DNA of 64,000 nt from an uncultured Flavobacteriaceae bacterium. GTDB taxonomy: Bacteria; Bacteroidota; Bacteroidia; Flavobacteriales; Flavobacteriaceae. Where the stretch lies: assembly GCA_947494565.1 (NCBI GenBank), contig CANLVG010000010.1, positions 124,001-188,000 on the forward strand. Direction: 5' to 3'. Both the position numbers and the translations under genes were made by a program. This document shows, one piece after another, positions 28,401 to 35,418 of this stretch (position 1 is the first letter of the stretch; the number at the start of each line of letters is the position of its first letter). The notes under the pieces are model-generated. The model had not been told where the DNA came from. It worked only from the letters and a program-made list of their open reading frames with translations, and did no database searches.

Positions 28401-28580
28401 ATTTGTAGTTCCTTTTTCCACTACTGAAGCACCCGGCAAAGGTATACCCGCCTCATCGGTAATGGTTCCTGTTATCGTAAACCCGGTCTGCGCATAACTG
28501 TAAAAAGAAAACAGTAGCATGAACAGCGCCATCGCTATTTTTCCCCTAGCAGGTTTCGTTTGATTGATTGATTTTTTCAT
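25413..28580 (-). CDS. SusC/RagA-family TonB-linked outer-membrane transporter
   Basis: 1055 residues with signal peptide (about 1-31, ending SYAQ), a carboxypeptidase-D-like domain (FTITGTITDEAGIPLPGASVVEKGT at about 34-58), a TonB-box-like DEVVLVGYG at 113-121, the plug domain (NVAGLSVGFSNSPSGVSNIQIRGNNSL, DVLKDASSAAVYGARGANGVI), and a beta-barrel ending PTVRFFTVGLDLTL. Length and order match SusC proteins that take up oligosaccharides with a SusD lid. It is first in the minus-strand operon, and its promoter carries a palindromic LacI-type site on the opposite side from the lacI gene. No N-terminal anti-sigma-interaction (STN) domain is present. Confidence 0.96.
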   Translation of the reverse strand: MKKSINQTKPARGKIAMALFMLLFSFYSYAQTGFTITGTITDEAGIPLPGASVVEKGTTNGASTDFDGNYSLEVANQNAIVLISYIGYGQQEIPVNGQAQINASLEPSASTLDEVVLVGYGSSKKKDLTGAITQLDATKVSNQSTNSVTDVLRSNVAGLSVGFSNSPSGVSNIQIRGNNSLAADSSPLIVVDGFIFNGSLADIAPQDIAKLDVLKDASSAAVYGARGANGVIIVTTKRGTSDKPTITINSSVGVAVDGSQERPYSADEFAAWRVDVFKSSRGNQARENPGIFDNPNNLPNGLSLDDWLAYDGGQGDPQRVWLNRIGLQDVEIGNFLEGKSIDWYDRINQTGFRNEFNTSISGRNGGLNYYWSIGRTDNEGITVGEQFEAVRSRLNLDAKITDWLTVGMNTQFANTNIDPTDGDRNQSIPADRLQIERSSPFGSEFDDEGNIRLSPQDDNGAGAVNAFLRRTFSERVTQNNAFNSRIYAKIKLPLGFSYELGYVNRLEFQEYYDVSFAANPNNQVGSAEREARKLYEWQLDNILRWNKTIDKHAFDFTFLLYAEKFNSYRTNAKANTFAPSDALGFSSLERGTVQTVESEDITSTGDAYMTRLGYNYDSKYIFNATLRRDGFSAFGANNKRAYFPSASAAWVISEENFFKSEKINFLKLRLSYGENGNRNIGRFASLSRLQAGNFLNTDANGQVIQVSTFNNSSLENNDLRWERTRAFNAGLDFSLLDGKIEGAFEYYNSITDDLLVERLLPSVTGFESVFTNLGEVQNNGFEFQIATQNYNRDNFQWNTNFNFSLNRNKINSLYGDLDENGNELDDLTEQLFIGEATDVIWGREAVGIWQVGQEAEAAAFGQEPGDFIVRDVNNDGVLDVEDNVFQGHRTPRFRWGMSNSFTVYKNIDFSFEMYSNWGQKRLFNEARNKNGFIDRTNSIKTPYWTPENPRNDYSRLFSSDGPSTFNVYRDASFIRLSNVTLAYRFPTDLLEKISIRNARLYVNARNLAVWAKDWDFYDPEPLNIEGRFVNDSGNFQNNISQPTVRFFTVGLDLTL

Positions 28581-28648
28581 ACATGTGGTTTTAAGTTAGG
28601 TGAGTTATTAAATAGTGTTCTTATGTAGGGAACTAGGTTCAAGCTCAG

Positions 28649-28680
28649 CAAATCTATAGAATCAAATTCATTTACGCAAT
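28649..28680 (-). promoter_or_regulatory. Promoter of the susC operon
   Basis: On the minus strand, ATTG at 28680-28677 and TAGATTTG at 28656-28649 are about 20 bp apart, matching the Bacteroidota pattern TTTG-N19/20-TAnnTTTG with a perfect -7 box. It is about 70 bp from the susC ATG. The -33 element lies inside the palindrome GCAATCGATTGC, so a bound repressor would block it. Confidence 0.6.
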
Positions 28681-28689
28681 CGATTGCAT
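28674..28689. promoter_or_regulatory. Palindromic LacI-type operator
   Basis: ACGCAATCGATTGCAT contains the perfect 12-bp palindrome GCAATCGATTGC (28676-28687) with a central CG step, typical of LacI-family operators. It overlaps the -33 box of the susC promoter and lies 160 bp from the divergent lacI gene. The half-site ACGCAA recurs near the lacI promoter. Assignment to this regulator is inference from position. Confidence 0.6.
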
Positions 28690-28723
28690 TATTATTTAAT
28701 CAAAATATTGCATTTATTGCATT
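28683..28723 (+). repeat. Three direct copies of ATTGCATT
   Basis: ATTGCATT occurs at 28683-28690, 28707-28714 and 28716-28723, the first overlapping the palindromic operator. Regularly placed half-sites beside an operator can be auxiliary binding sites. Alternatively they reflect AT-rich sequence. The half-site shares TTGC with the palindrome. Confidence 0.4.
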
Positions 28724-28780
28724 AGTATTATTAAAAATAGCCTTCAATACTTACGTTTATGGCTATTTTTTTAACAAGTA

Positions 28781-28811
28781 TTTAGAATTTTCACGCAATT
28801 ATATAATTTTG
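28781..28811 (+). promoter_or_regulatory. Promoter of lacI
   Basis: TTTA at 28781-28784 and TAATTTTG at 28804-28811 are separated by exactly 19 bp, fitting TTTG-N19-TAnnTTTG with one -33 mismatch, and lie 38 bp before the ATG of the regulator. Confidence 0.5.
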
Positions 28812-28817
28812 TTGCGT
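28793..28817. promoter_or_regulatory. Inverted ACGCAA/TTGCGT pair around the lacI -7 box
   Basis: ACGCAA (28793-28798) and TTGCGT (28812-28817) form an inverted repeat with a 13-bp spacer that encloses the TAATTTTG -7 box. ACGCAA is also the left arm of the palindromic operator at 28674, so the regulator may repress its own gene from this site. Confidence 0.4.
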
Positions 28818-28848
28818 AAGTTTGTTGCTCCACAACTATTGCTAGCGA

Positions 28849-29862
28849 ATGACGAAAAAAGTAACCATCTATGATCTTGCTGAACTATTAAAGGTATCCC
28901 CTGCTACGGTAAGTAGAAGTTTAAACGACCATCCTTCCATCAGCGAGGACACCAAAAAAAGAATACTTTCCGCGGCTAATAAACATGGGTATCGTACCAA
29001 CAAATTTGCTGCAAACCTGAGAAGGCAAAAATCGAATACCATTGGCGTAATCGTGCCCAGACTAAACTCTTATTTTATGTCTACGGTTCTCGCCGGAATC
29101 GAACAAGTAGCCAATAAAGTAGGCTATAATTTGATTATCAGTCAGTCTTTAGAATCGGAAAAAAAGGAAAAAATCAACGCAAAAACCTTATTGAATAGTG
29201 GAGTCGATGCCCTATTGGTCTCTCTAGCCTATGAAACCACCGACTATGAACACTTCAAAAAATACACTAGTAGAAAAATTCCACTGCTATTTTTTGATCG
29301 GGTGTTTGATTTGCCCAATTGCCCAACAATCGTTATTGACAATAGAGCTGCAGGTTACGAAGCGACGGAACATCTAATCGAACAAGGTTGTCAAAATATC
29401 TTGCACATAAGCGGAAATCTGAACCGAAAGGTCTATAAAAATCGTTTTAAAGGGTATAAGGCAGCTTTAGGGAGTAATGGCATTAAATTTACAATGGACA
29501 ACCTTTTAGAAACGGATTTAGATCCAAAAAAAGTCGACGACGCCCTTGACTATATTAAAAAATCAAAGAAAAAAATAGACGGTATTTTCGTTTCTAGCGA
29601 CAATTTTGCCGCCAATCTTATCAAGGAGTTGAAAAAGTCGGGATTCGCAATTCCCGAAGACCTCAAAGTAATCGGGTTCAACAACGACCCAGTTTCCGAA
29701 ATCATCAGTCCGAATTTGACCACTATCGATTATCCCGGCTTTAAAATGGGGGTACTTGCTGGAGAAAGTATTATCGCCCACCTGAATGGCAACATCAACT
29801 TACAATCCACAAATTCAATTGTCTTGCGCCACGAACTGATTGTGCGAGAATCTACATCATAA
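28849..29862 (+). CDS. LacI-family transcriptional regulator
   Basis: 337 residues. The N-terminal helix-turn-helix VTIYDLAELLKVSPATVSRSLNDHP (about 5-29) is followed by the hinge and a periplasmic-binding-protein-like effector domain (TIGVIVPRLNSYFMSTVLAGIEQVA at about 61-85; FFDRVF; IDNRAAGYEATEHLIEQGC; GFNNDPVSEIISPNLTTI). It is divergent from susC and followed closely by ThuA and uxaC genes, so it probably controls both arms of the hexuronate locus, releasing DNA when a pathway sugar acid binds. The effector is not readable. Operators are proposed at 28674-28689 and 28793-28817. Confidence 0.94.
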   Translation: MTKKVTIYDLAELLKVSPATVSRSLNDHPSISEDTKKRILSAANKHGYRTNKFAANLRRQKSNTIGVIVPRLNSYFMSTVLAGIEQVANKVGYNLIISQSLESEKKEKINAKTLLNSGVDALLVSLAYETTDYEHFKKYTSRKIPLLFFDRVFDLPNCPTIVIDNRAAGYEATEHLIEQGCQNILHISGNLNRKVYKNRFKGYKAALGSNGIKFTMDNLLETDLDPKKVDDALDYIKKSKKKIDGIFVSSDNFAANLIKELKKSGFAIPEDLKVIGFNNDPVSEIISPNLTTIDYPGFKMGVLAGESIIAHLNGNINLQSTNSIVLRHELIVRESTS

Positions 29863-29880
29863 TCCATTTAAACCCTATAC

Positions 29881-30810
29881 ATGAAACCAATTTACACCTT
29901 CATTACATTACTATTCCTCGCCTGCAGTAGTATTCAACTATCCGCTCAAAGCCTAGAGGCAATCAAAATAACGGAGGAATGGAAATCCAAAATTGAAAAC
30001 CTTGCCCCTACCCAACTTACGGTACCGAATGTCACTAAAAAGAAGATTTTAGTTTTCTCAAAGGCAACGGGTTTTGACCACTGGACCATTCCACATAATG
30101 CCGAAATGCTAAAAATCTTGGGCAAAAAAACCAATGCCTTCGAAGTACATATCAAATATGACATCGAACAGTTCGAAAAAAAGAATTTGAAAAAATACGA
30201 TGCGGTCATTTTCAATAATTGCAATCCCAGTGGTCCTGATCGTGATCTTTTTTCCGATTTACTGCGACAAAACACCTCACTGTCCGATGCCGAAATCAAG
30301 AACAAGGCATCTGTATATGAAGCCAATATGATGGCCTATGTGGCCAAAGGAGGAGGCTTGATGATATTGCATGGCGCCATTACCGTTCAGAACAATTCCA
30401 TGGCCTTTAGCAAGCTGACCGGAGGGAGTTTTGATTATCATCCCAAGCAACAGGAAATTCATGTCAAGGAAGTGGATAAAAACCATCCTATGGTACGGGC
30501 TTTTAAGGGAAAAGGACTGGTTCATGTTGACGAACCCTATTTTTTCAAAAATGCGTATTTCGACTATAATTTCAGGCCCTTGCTCTTCATGGAAGTAGCC
30601 CAGTTAGAGGGATTGAAAAAAGAAGTAAAGGAAAAAGTCGTTTATGTATCATGGATTAAAAAACATGGTAAAGGACGTGTTTTTTACAGCTCGCCATCAC
30701 ATAACGCCCACAGCATGAACAATCCAGAATTACTTCAATTTTTTCTTGATGGGTTACAATATGTTGTTGGGGATCTCAAATGCGACGATAGCCCCATGAA
30801 ACGCTCTTGA
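29881..30810 (+). CDS. Secreted ThuA-domain protein
   Basis: 309 residues with a hydrophobic export signal (about 1-22, ending SAQ; a cysteine in LACSS might alternatively be lipidated). The body is a ThuA-like class-I-glutamine-amidotransferase fold: KKKILVFSKATGFDHWTIPHNAEML, YDAVIFNNC, YVAKGGGLMILHGAI, HPMVRAF, YVSWIKKHGKGRVFYSSPSHNAH. ThuA proteins are linked to trehalose and other disaccharide use in loci with Gfo/Idh oxidoreductases, but their chemistry is poorly defined. It is 18 bp downstream of lacI and precedes uxaC, so it belongs to the uronate regulon. The signal peptide predicts a periplasmic role. Confidence 0.88.
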   Translation: MKPIYTFITLLFLACSSIQLSAQSLEAIKITEEWKSKIENLAPTQLTVPNVTKKKILVFSKATGFDHWTIPHNAEMLKILGKKTNAFEVHIKYDIEQFEKKNLKKYDAVIFNNCNPSGPDRDLFSDLLRQNTSLSDAEIKNKASVYEANMMAYVAKGGGLMILHGAITVQNNSMAFSKLTGGSFDYHPKQQEIHVKEVDKNHPMVRAFKGKGLVHVDEPYFFKNAYFDYNFRPLLFMEVAQLEGLKKEVKEKVVYVSWIKKHGKGRVFYSSPSHNAHSMNNPELLQFFLDGLQYVVGDLKCDDSPMKRS

Positions 30811-30908
30811 GTGAGGCCTAGCAAATTTTGTTCCTAGGTACTTTTATGCTAGGTATTTCGACCGACATCTTTAAATATTTTACACTAAAAAAGAGTTACT
30901 AGAGACTT

Positions 30909-32312
30909 ATGTCCCATTATATTGGCCCTGACTTTTTATTGGAAAATCGCTATTCGAAGGAACTGTATCATGACTACGCACATTCCATGGCTATCATTGA
31001 CTATCACAATCATCTGTCTCCTTCCCAAATAGCCAATGATGTCATTTTTCAAAACCTTACCCAGGCTTGGATACATGGCGATCATTATAAATGGAGGGCT
31101 TTAAGAACCCTAGGGATTGATGAAAAGTTTATCACCGGTAGCGCATCGGATGAAGAGAAATTTCTCAAATGGGCGTATGCCGTACCCTTCACGATGCGCA
31201 ACCCCTTATACCACTGGACCCATTTGGAACTTCAACGTTATTTTCAAATCACCGATGTGTTGCGACCAGACAATGCCCTTGCTATTTATGATGAAGTTGG
31301 GCAAAAACTACAATCTCCTGAGTATAGTTATAGAAGTCTGCTGACCCACATGAACGTGGCGTATTTGTGCACTACCGAGGATCCCACCGACACACTGGAG
31401 GATCATGGAAAAATCGCAACCGCTAATTTCAAGACAAAGGTGAGCACTGCCTTTAGGCCTGACAATGCCATACATATCGACAGTACCCAATTTAATTCAT
31501 ACTTACAACAATTATCGAAGGTCACCGGAGCGGACATCAGCACCTATGACCAGCTTTGTGATGCTTTGGCCAACAGAATCACATACTTTCATGAAAGGGG
31601 TTGCAGAATTTCCGATCATGGTCTTCCGCACTTATATTCGGAATCGTTCACAGAGTCCGAAATTAAATCGATTTTCAAAAAGAAAATCGAAGGTCGAACC
31701 ATTACCCAAAAAGAGGTTCGCCAATATAAGTGCGCCCTTCTGTTATTTTTATCAAAAAAGTATCATGAATATGATTGGGTACAGCAATTTCATCTAGGAG
31801 CGTTACGAAACAACAATACGCGTATGTACGAAACGCTCGGTCCGAATACGGGTTGGGATTCCATTGGCGATTGGTTACAGGCTGAACGGCTATCCAAATT
31901 CTTGAATAGGCTCGACAGCGAAAACGCCCTATGTAAAACCATTATCTACAATCTCAATCCAAGGGACAATGAGGTCATGGCAAGTATGGTAGGAAACTTT
32001 AACGACGGTTCGATCAAGGGAAAAATACAATTCGGCTCCGGGTGGTGGTTTTTAGATCAGAAAGAAGGTATGACCAATCAAATCAATGCCTTGTCAAATA
32101 TCGGATTACTCAGTTGCTTTGTTGGGATGTTGACCGACTCAAGAAGTGTGCTTTCCTTCCCTAGACATGAATATTTCCGCAGAATTCTTTGCAATATTTT
32201 CGGCAAGGAAATCGAAAACGGAGAGTTGCCTACCGATATCAAGTGGATCGGGAAATTAATTCAAGATGTTTGCTATCACAATGCAAGGTCTTATTTCAAT
32301 CTTGAACTATGA
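30909..32312 (+). CDS. uxaC: Glucuronate isomerase
   Basis: 467 residues, the normal UxaC length, in the amidohydrolase-like superfamily. The metal-binding motif MAIIDYHNHLSP is near residue 30; other blocks are LRTLGIDEKFITGSASDEEKF, CTTEDPTD, FSDHGLPHLYSE-like RISDHGLPHLY, LGPNTGWDSIGD and FPRHEYFRRILCNIFG at the C-terminus. It interconverts glucuronate/fructuronate or galacturonate/tagaturonate. With the SDR reductase and UxuA it completes the route to KDG. It is the last gene of the lacI-ThuA-uxaC arm, cytoplasmic. No strong terminator was seen after it. Confidence 0.96.
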   Translation: MSHYIGPDFLLENRYSKELYHDYAHSMAIIDYHNHLSPSQIANDVIFQNLTQAWIHGDHYKWRALRTLGIDEKFITGSASDEEKFLKWAYAVPFTMRNPLYHWTHLELQRYFQITDVLRPDNALAIYDEVGQKLQSPEYSYRSLLTHMNVAYLCTTEDPTDTLEDHGKIATANFKTKVSTAFRPDNAIHIDSTQFNSYLQQLSKVTGADISTYDQLCDALANRITYFHERGCRISDHGLPHLYSESFTESEIKSIFKKKIEGRTITQKEVRQYKCALLLFLSKKYHEYDWVQQFHLGALRNNNTRMYETLGPNTGWDSIGDWLQAERLSKFLNRLDSENALCKTIIYNLNPRDNEVMASMVGNFNDGSIKGKIQFGSGWWFLDQKEGMTNQINALSNIGLLSCFVGMLTDSRSVLSFPRHEYFRRILCNIFGKEIENGELPTDIKWIGKLIQDVCYHNARSYFNLEL

Positions 32313-32383
32313 CCAAAAAATAATTTGAACACTATTTATGCCTCATTGAAAAACTTCAATTATCTTAGGGAAAAATAGCTCTA

Positions 32384-32869
32384 ATGAAAATGAAAATCAG
32401 ACTTTTCCCAAAAACAGCTGTCTTATTGGTCTTTGGTACGCTGGCCCTGCTTTCTTGTTCTGATGATGATGGCCCAGTAACCGAAAATGAGATAGCAATG
32501 GCGTCAGGCACCTATATCTTGACTGAATTGAACGTAAACCCAGCACAAGATATTGATGGCGATGGTACGGCATCGACCAATCTTCTCGATGAGTTAAGTT
32601 GTATTTCAGGAGCACTAAACCTACGGTCAAATGGCACTTATAGTTTAAATCTCACCGGTATCGAGGTAACTTCCATAACTGGTGGTCAATTTTTTATAGA
32701 TTGCGGCGAAGCTAGAAACAGCGACAGCAACTGGAATATTCAAAATGGCCTGGTCACCTTGTTTGCCGATGTCACCACAACCCCATACTCTTTGGTGGGT
32801 GAGGAGCTTACCAGAACGCTTGGGGAAGATCTGCCAGGAATTCAAAGTGTTGTCTACGTGAAACAATGA
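32384..32869 (+). CDS. Small lipocalin-like lipoprotein
   Basis: 161 residues. The lipoprotein signal has lipobox LALLSC followed by the acidic SDDDG stretch, typical of exported Bacteroidota lipoproteins. The remainder (GTYILTELNVNP, LNLRSNGTYSLNL, LVTLFADVTTTPYSLVGEELTRTL) alternates strands as in lipocalin-like/DUF5004-type domains found in many flavobacterial hypothetical lipoproteins. Two cysteines (SCISG and DCGEA) may form a disulfide. Function unknown. It lies between uxaC and the YeeE/YedE pair without obvious link to either. Confidence 0.7.
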   Translation: MKMKIRLFPKTAVLLVFGTLALLSCSDDDGPVTENEIAMASGTYILTELNVNPAQDIDGDGTASTNLLDELSCISGALNLRSNGTYSLNLTGIEVTSITGGQFFIDCGEARNSDSNWNIQNGLVTLFADVTTTPYSLVGEELTRTLGEDLPGIQSVVYVKQ

Positions 32870-32933
32870 TTGTGCAACTTTGGTCACATTCTTTTGATCT
32901 TCAACAACGTATTTTCGCCAAAAACAAAAGCTA

Positions 32934-33497
32934 ATGGAAATCATTCAACAGCCATGGCCTTGGTATGTATCAGGACCATTAATCGCCTTGACCATGGCAT
33001 TGCTGGTCTTTTTCGGCAAAACCTTTGGTATGTCTTCAAACCTGCGGACCTTATGCAGTATAGGGGGTGCAGGAAAGTTTGCCTCTTTTTTTCGGTTTGA
33101 TTGGAAGGCTCAAAAATGGAATTTGACCGTAGTTTTAGGTGCTATAATCGGTGGGTTCATAGCGGTTCAATTCTTATCGGATGGTTCTGTATTGGCCCTG
33201 AATCCCGAAACGGTTGCCGACCTGAATACCCTAGGTTTTGAGAATGTCGGTAAAACTTTATTGCCCAATGAAATCTACGAATGGAAGAGTGTCTTTTCTT
33301 TAAAGGGACTTTCGATTCTGGTCATTGCCGGCTTCTTGGTCGGGTTCGGTACGCGTTACGCTGGTGGGTGTACTTCCGGCCATGCGATTACCGGACTCAG
33401 CAATTTACAGTTGCCCTCCCTCATTGCCGTCATCGGTTTCTTTATTGGCGGTTTGATCATGACTCATTTTGTCTTACCCTTAATCTTTAGCGCATGA
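32934..33497 (+). CDS. YeeE/YedE family membrane protein, first half
   Basis: 187 residues with about four to five membrane helices and the conserved cysteine motif GGCTSGHAITGLS (about 150). This is the Sulf_transp/YeeE fold of thiosulfate transporters such as TsuA, in which cysteines inside inverted repeats pass the sulfur compound. Here the protein is split in two genes, and the second overlaps by four bases (ATGA). Role: probable sulfur-compound import at the inner membrane. The actual substrate is not established. Confidence 0.88.
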   Translation: MEIIQQPWPWYVSGPLIALTMALLVFFGKTFGMSSNLRTLCSIGGAGKFASFFRFDWKAQKWNLTVVLGAIIGGFIAVQFLSDGSVLALNPETVADLNTLGFENVGKTLLPNEIYEWKSVFSLKGLSILVIAGFLVGFGTRYAGGCTSGHAITGLSNLQLPSLIAVIGFFIGGLIMTHFVLPLIFSA

Positions 33498-33907
33498 AAT
33501 TTCTAAAGTTTTTACTTGTCGGCATTTTCTTTGGAATAGTACTGGTCAAATCAGAGGCCGTTTCATGGTATCGCATTTTTGAAATGTTCAAATTCCAGTC
33601 CTTTCATATGTACGGTATTATCGGCTCCGCTGTTTTCCTGGGGATTCTCTTTCTCTGGATGTTCAAAAAATTCAAGGTCAATAGTATTGCAGGAACTCCT
33701 ATTGTGTTGCCCCCCAAAGAGAAGAGTTTTACGCGTTATATTTTAGGGGGTACCATCTTTGGGTTCGGTTGGGCCTTAGCCGGTGCTTGCCCAGGCCCTA
33801 TGTATATCCTTTTAGGAACGGGAGTTTTTAGCATGCTTATCGTAATCGCTGCGGCGATGTTAGGAACCTTCGTCTACGGGCTGGTAAGAAATAGGCTTCC
33901 GCATTGA
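33494..33907 (+). CDS. YeeE/YedE family membrane protein, second half (DUF6691-like)
   Basis: 137 residues, about four helices, with the second conserved cysteine motif AGACPGPMYILLG at about 100. It overlaps the upstream YeeE gene by four bases and together they would make the inverted-repeat transporter seen as a single chain in TsuA. The N-terminus MKFLKFLLVGIFFGIVLVKSEAVSWYRI matches the known second-subunit form in Bacteroidota. Sulfur transport is inferred from family only. Confidence 0.87.
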   Translation: MKFLKFLLVGIFFGIVLVKSEAVSWYRIFEMFKFQSFHMYGIIGSAVFLGILFLWMFKKFKVNSIAGTPIVLPPKEKSFTRYILGGTIFGFGWALAGACPGPMYILLGTGVFSMLIVIAAAMLGTFVYGLVRNRLPH

Positions 33908-33959
33908 TCGTGATCGCTGTAGTAGCCCAGATCAAAACCGAAGACCATTCGCCACATGA

Positions 33960-35387
33960 TCAACTGTTGGCTAGTTTTCTTTTTTCCAATTCCATACTGA
34001 CTTCGTTCGCTTTTTCCTCGGTGACATCATAGTTTCGCATAACATAAATGGCTATCAATGTACCGATAATCGGAAACCCGGAGTAAAAAACCCTAAGCCC
34101 CAAAACTGCTCCCTCCGGTTGTGTCGCTAAATCGGGATTAAATCCAACAATCGACATAATGACACCGGTCAATCCGCCTGCTATGGCAAAACCAAATTTT
34201 ACCATCCACCAATATATGGCTCCAAATACCCCTTCTCTACGTTGTCCTGTATTAAGTTCGTCCAAGTCGATTACATCGGCCGTCATAGACATCATTAAGG
34301 TAAAAAGGCTGCCGATACCAAAAGAAAAGAAGGGTAATGCGAACAAAAACATATACGGCTTTCCAGGAATGAATAAAAACCAAAGCATAATATAGCCGAC
34401 AATAGAAATGGCTTGAGATATGATAAAAGCCTTCTTTTTGCCCATTCTTTTTGACATACCGGTAATTATCGGGATTACTATAAAAGTAGTAGCCAAAGCC
34501 CCAACGCTACCAAAAAGTGTAGGCCAGAGTCCAGCAGCTCCTGCATCGCCTCCAAAAAGATAGTACACTACAATAAAAAACGAAAAACTGGCTATGGTAT
34601 AAAATGTATTATAAATCAAAAATGTGGCAATACATAATTGTCGAAAAGGTTTCGACCGGAACGCCTCTTTGAACCCTTGGCCGATTTCCTTTAAACTGCC
34701 GCCGATATTCTTCATGGTCAACGGTGAATAATCGGCGTTGACCGTTGACGTGCTTTTTATGAAAATAGCAGGAACCATCGCAAATAACATACAACCCAGA
34801 CCTACCCAAATGGAAAGCTCCCTTGTCGCAACTTCAGCTGATTCAAACCAGCCGTTATCGTACATAATAACCCAAAACCATGGCGCGATTACCCATGCCC
34901 ATTGCCCAATCCATTGGGCAATGGCCATAATATCGGTACGTTCGTGAAAGTCGTTGCTCATTTCATAACCCATAGCCACATAAGGAACGCCAAAAATGGT
35001 AATCCCTAGATAGAACACAAATGACCACAGCAAAAAGTAGGTAAAATTATAGTCTAAACCGTTTTCACGATATAATTGCCACATAATAACAAACGAAATT
35101 CCCATAAGAAGTGCGCCAATGAAAACATACTGTCTTCGTCTACCCCATTTCGACTTCGTATTGTCTGAAATAAATCCCATTACGGGGTCTGTGAAGCAAT
35201 CAAATATTCGTGGTAAAAAAAATAGCACTCCCCACATCCACCCGGGAAACCCCAGGTCTTGTACCAAAACGACCATGAAAATACCAAGTATGGCCGGGAA
35301 CATTTGGTTGGCAAACATTCCAATGCCAAAGGCAATTTTTTGTCCCATTGGAACTTTTGTTGTAGTGACCATATTAGCGTTTTTCAT
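33960..35387 (-). CDS. GPH-family (glycoside-pentoside-hexuronide) MFS transporter
   Basis: 475 residues, 12 membrane segments. GPH features: FFLPRIFDCFTDPVMGFISDNTKSKWGRRR near the second helix (Asp and the RRR basic loop), FGVPYVAMGYEMSNDFHERT, and ADVIDLDELNTGQRREGVFGAIYWWMVKFG in the second half, as in MelB-type cation symporters. It is the distal gene of a minus-strand group with a cytoplasmic phosphorylase-like enzyme and a sugar porter, so it likely imports oligosaccharides (probably beta-1,3-glucan fragments) from the periplasm. Substrate inferred from neighbours only. Confidence 0.9.
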   Translation of the reverse strand: MKNANMVTTTKVPMGQKIAFGIGMFANQMFPAILGIFMVVLVQDLGFPGWMWGVLFFLPRIFDCFTDPVMGFISDNTKSKWGRRRQYVFIGALLMGISFVIMWQLYRENGLDYNFTYFLLWSFVFYLGITIFGVPYVAMGYEMSNDFHERTDIMAIAQWIGQWAWVIAPWFWVIMYDNGWFESAEVATRELSIWVGLGCMLFAMVPAIFIKSTSTVNADYSPLTMKNIGGSLKEIGQGFKEAFRSKPFRQLCIATFLIYNTFYTIASFSFFIVVYYLFGGDAGAAGLWPTLFGSVGALATTFIVIPIITGMSKRMGKKKAFIISQAISIVGYIMLWFLFIPGKPYMFLFALPFFSFGIGSLFTLMMSMTADVIDLDELNTGQRREGVFGAIYWWMVKFGFAIAGGLTGVIMSIVGFNPDLATQPEGAVLGLRVFYSGFPIIGTLIAIYVMRNYDVTEEKANEVSMELEKRKLANS

Positions 35388-35418
35388 TCTCTTGGTTTAT
35401 AATTGGTTCGTGTACATA

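Noticed and set aside
30811-30908. Terminator from CCTAG/CTAGG repeats between ThuA and uxaC
   Set aside because: Stems are only five bases and no T run follows; uxaC is more likely co-transcribed.
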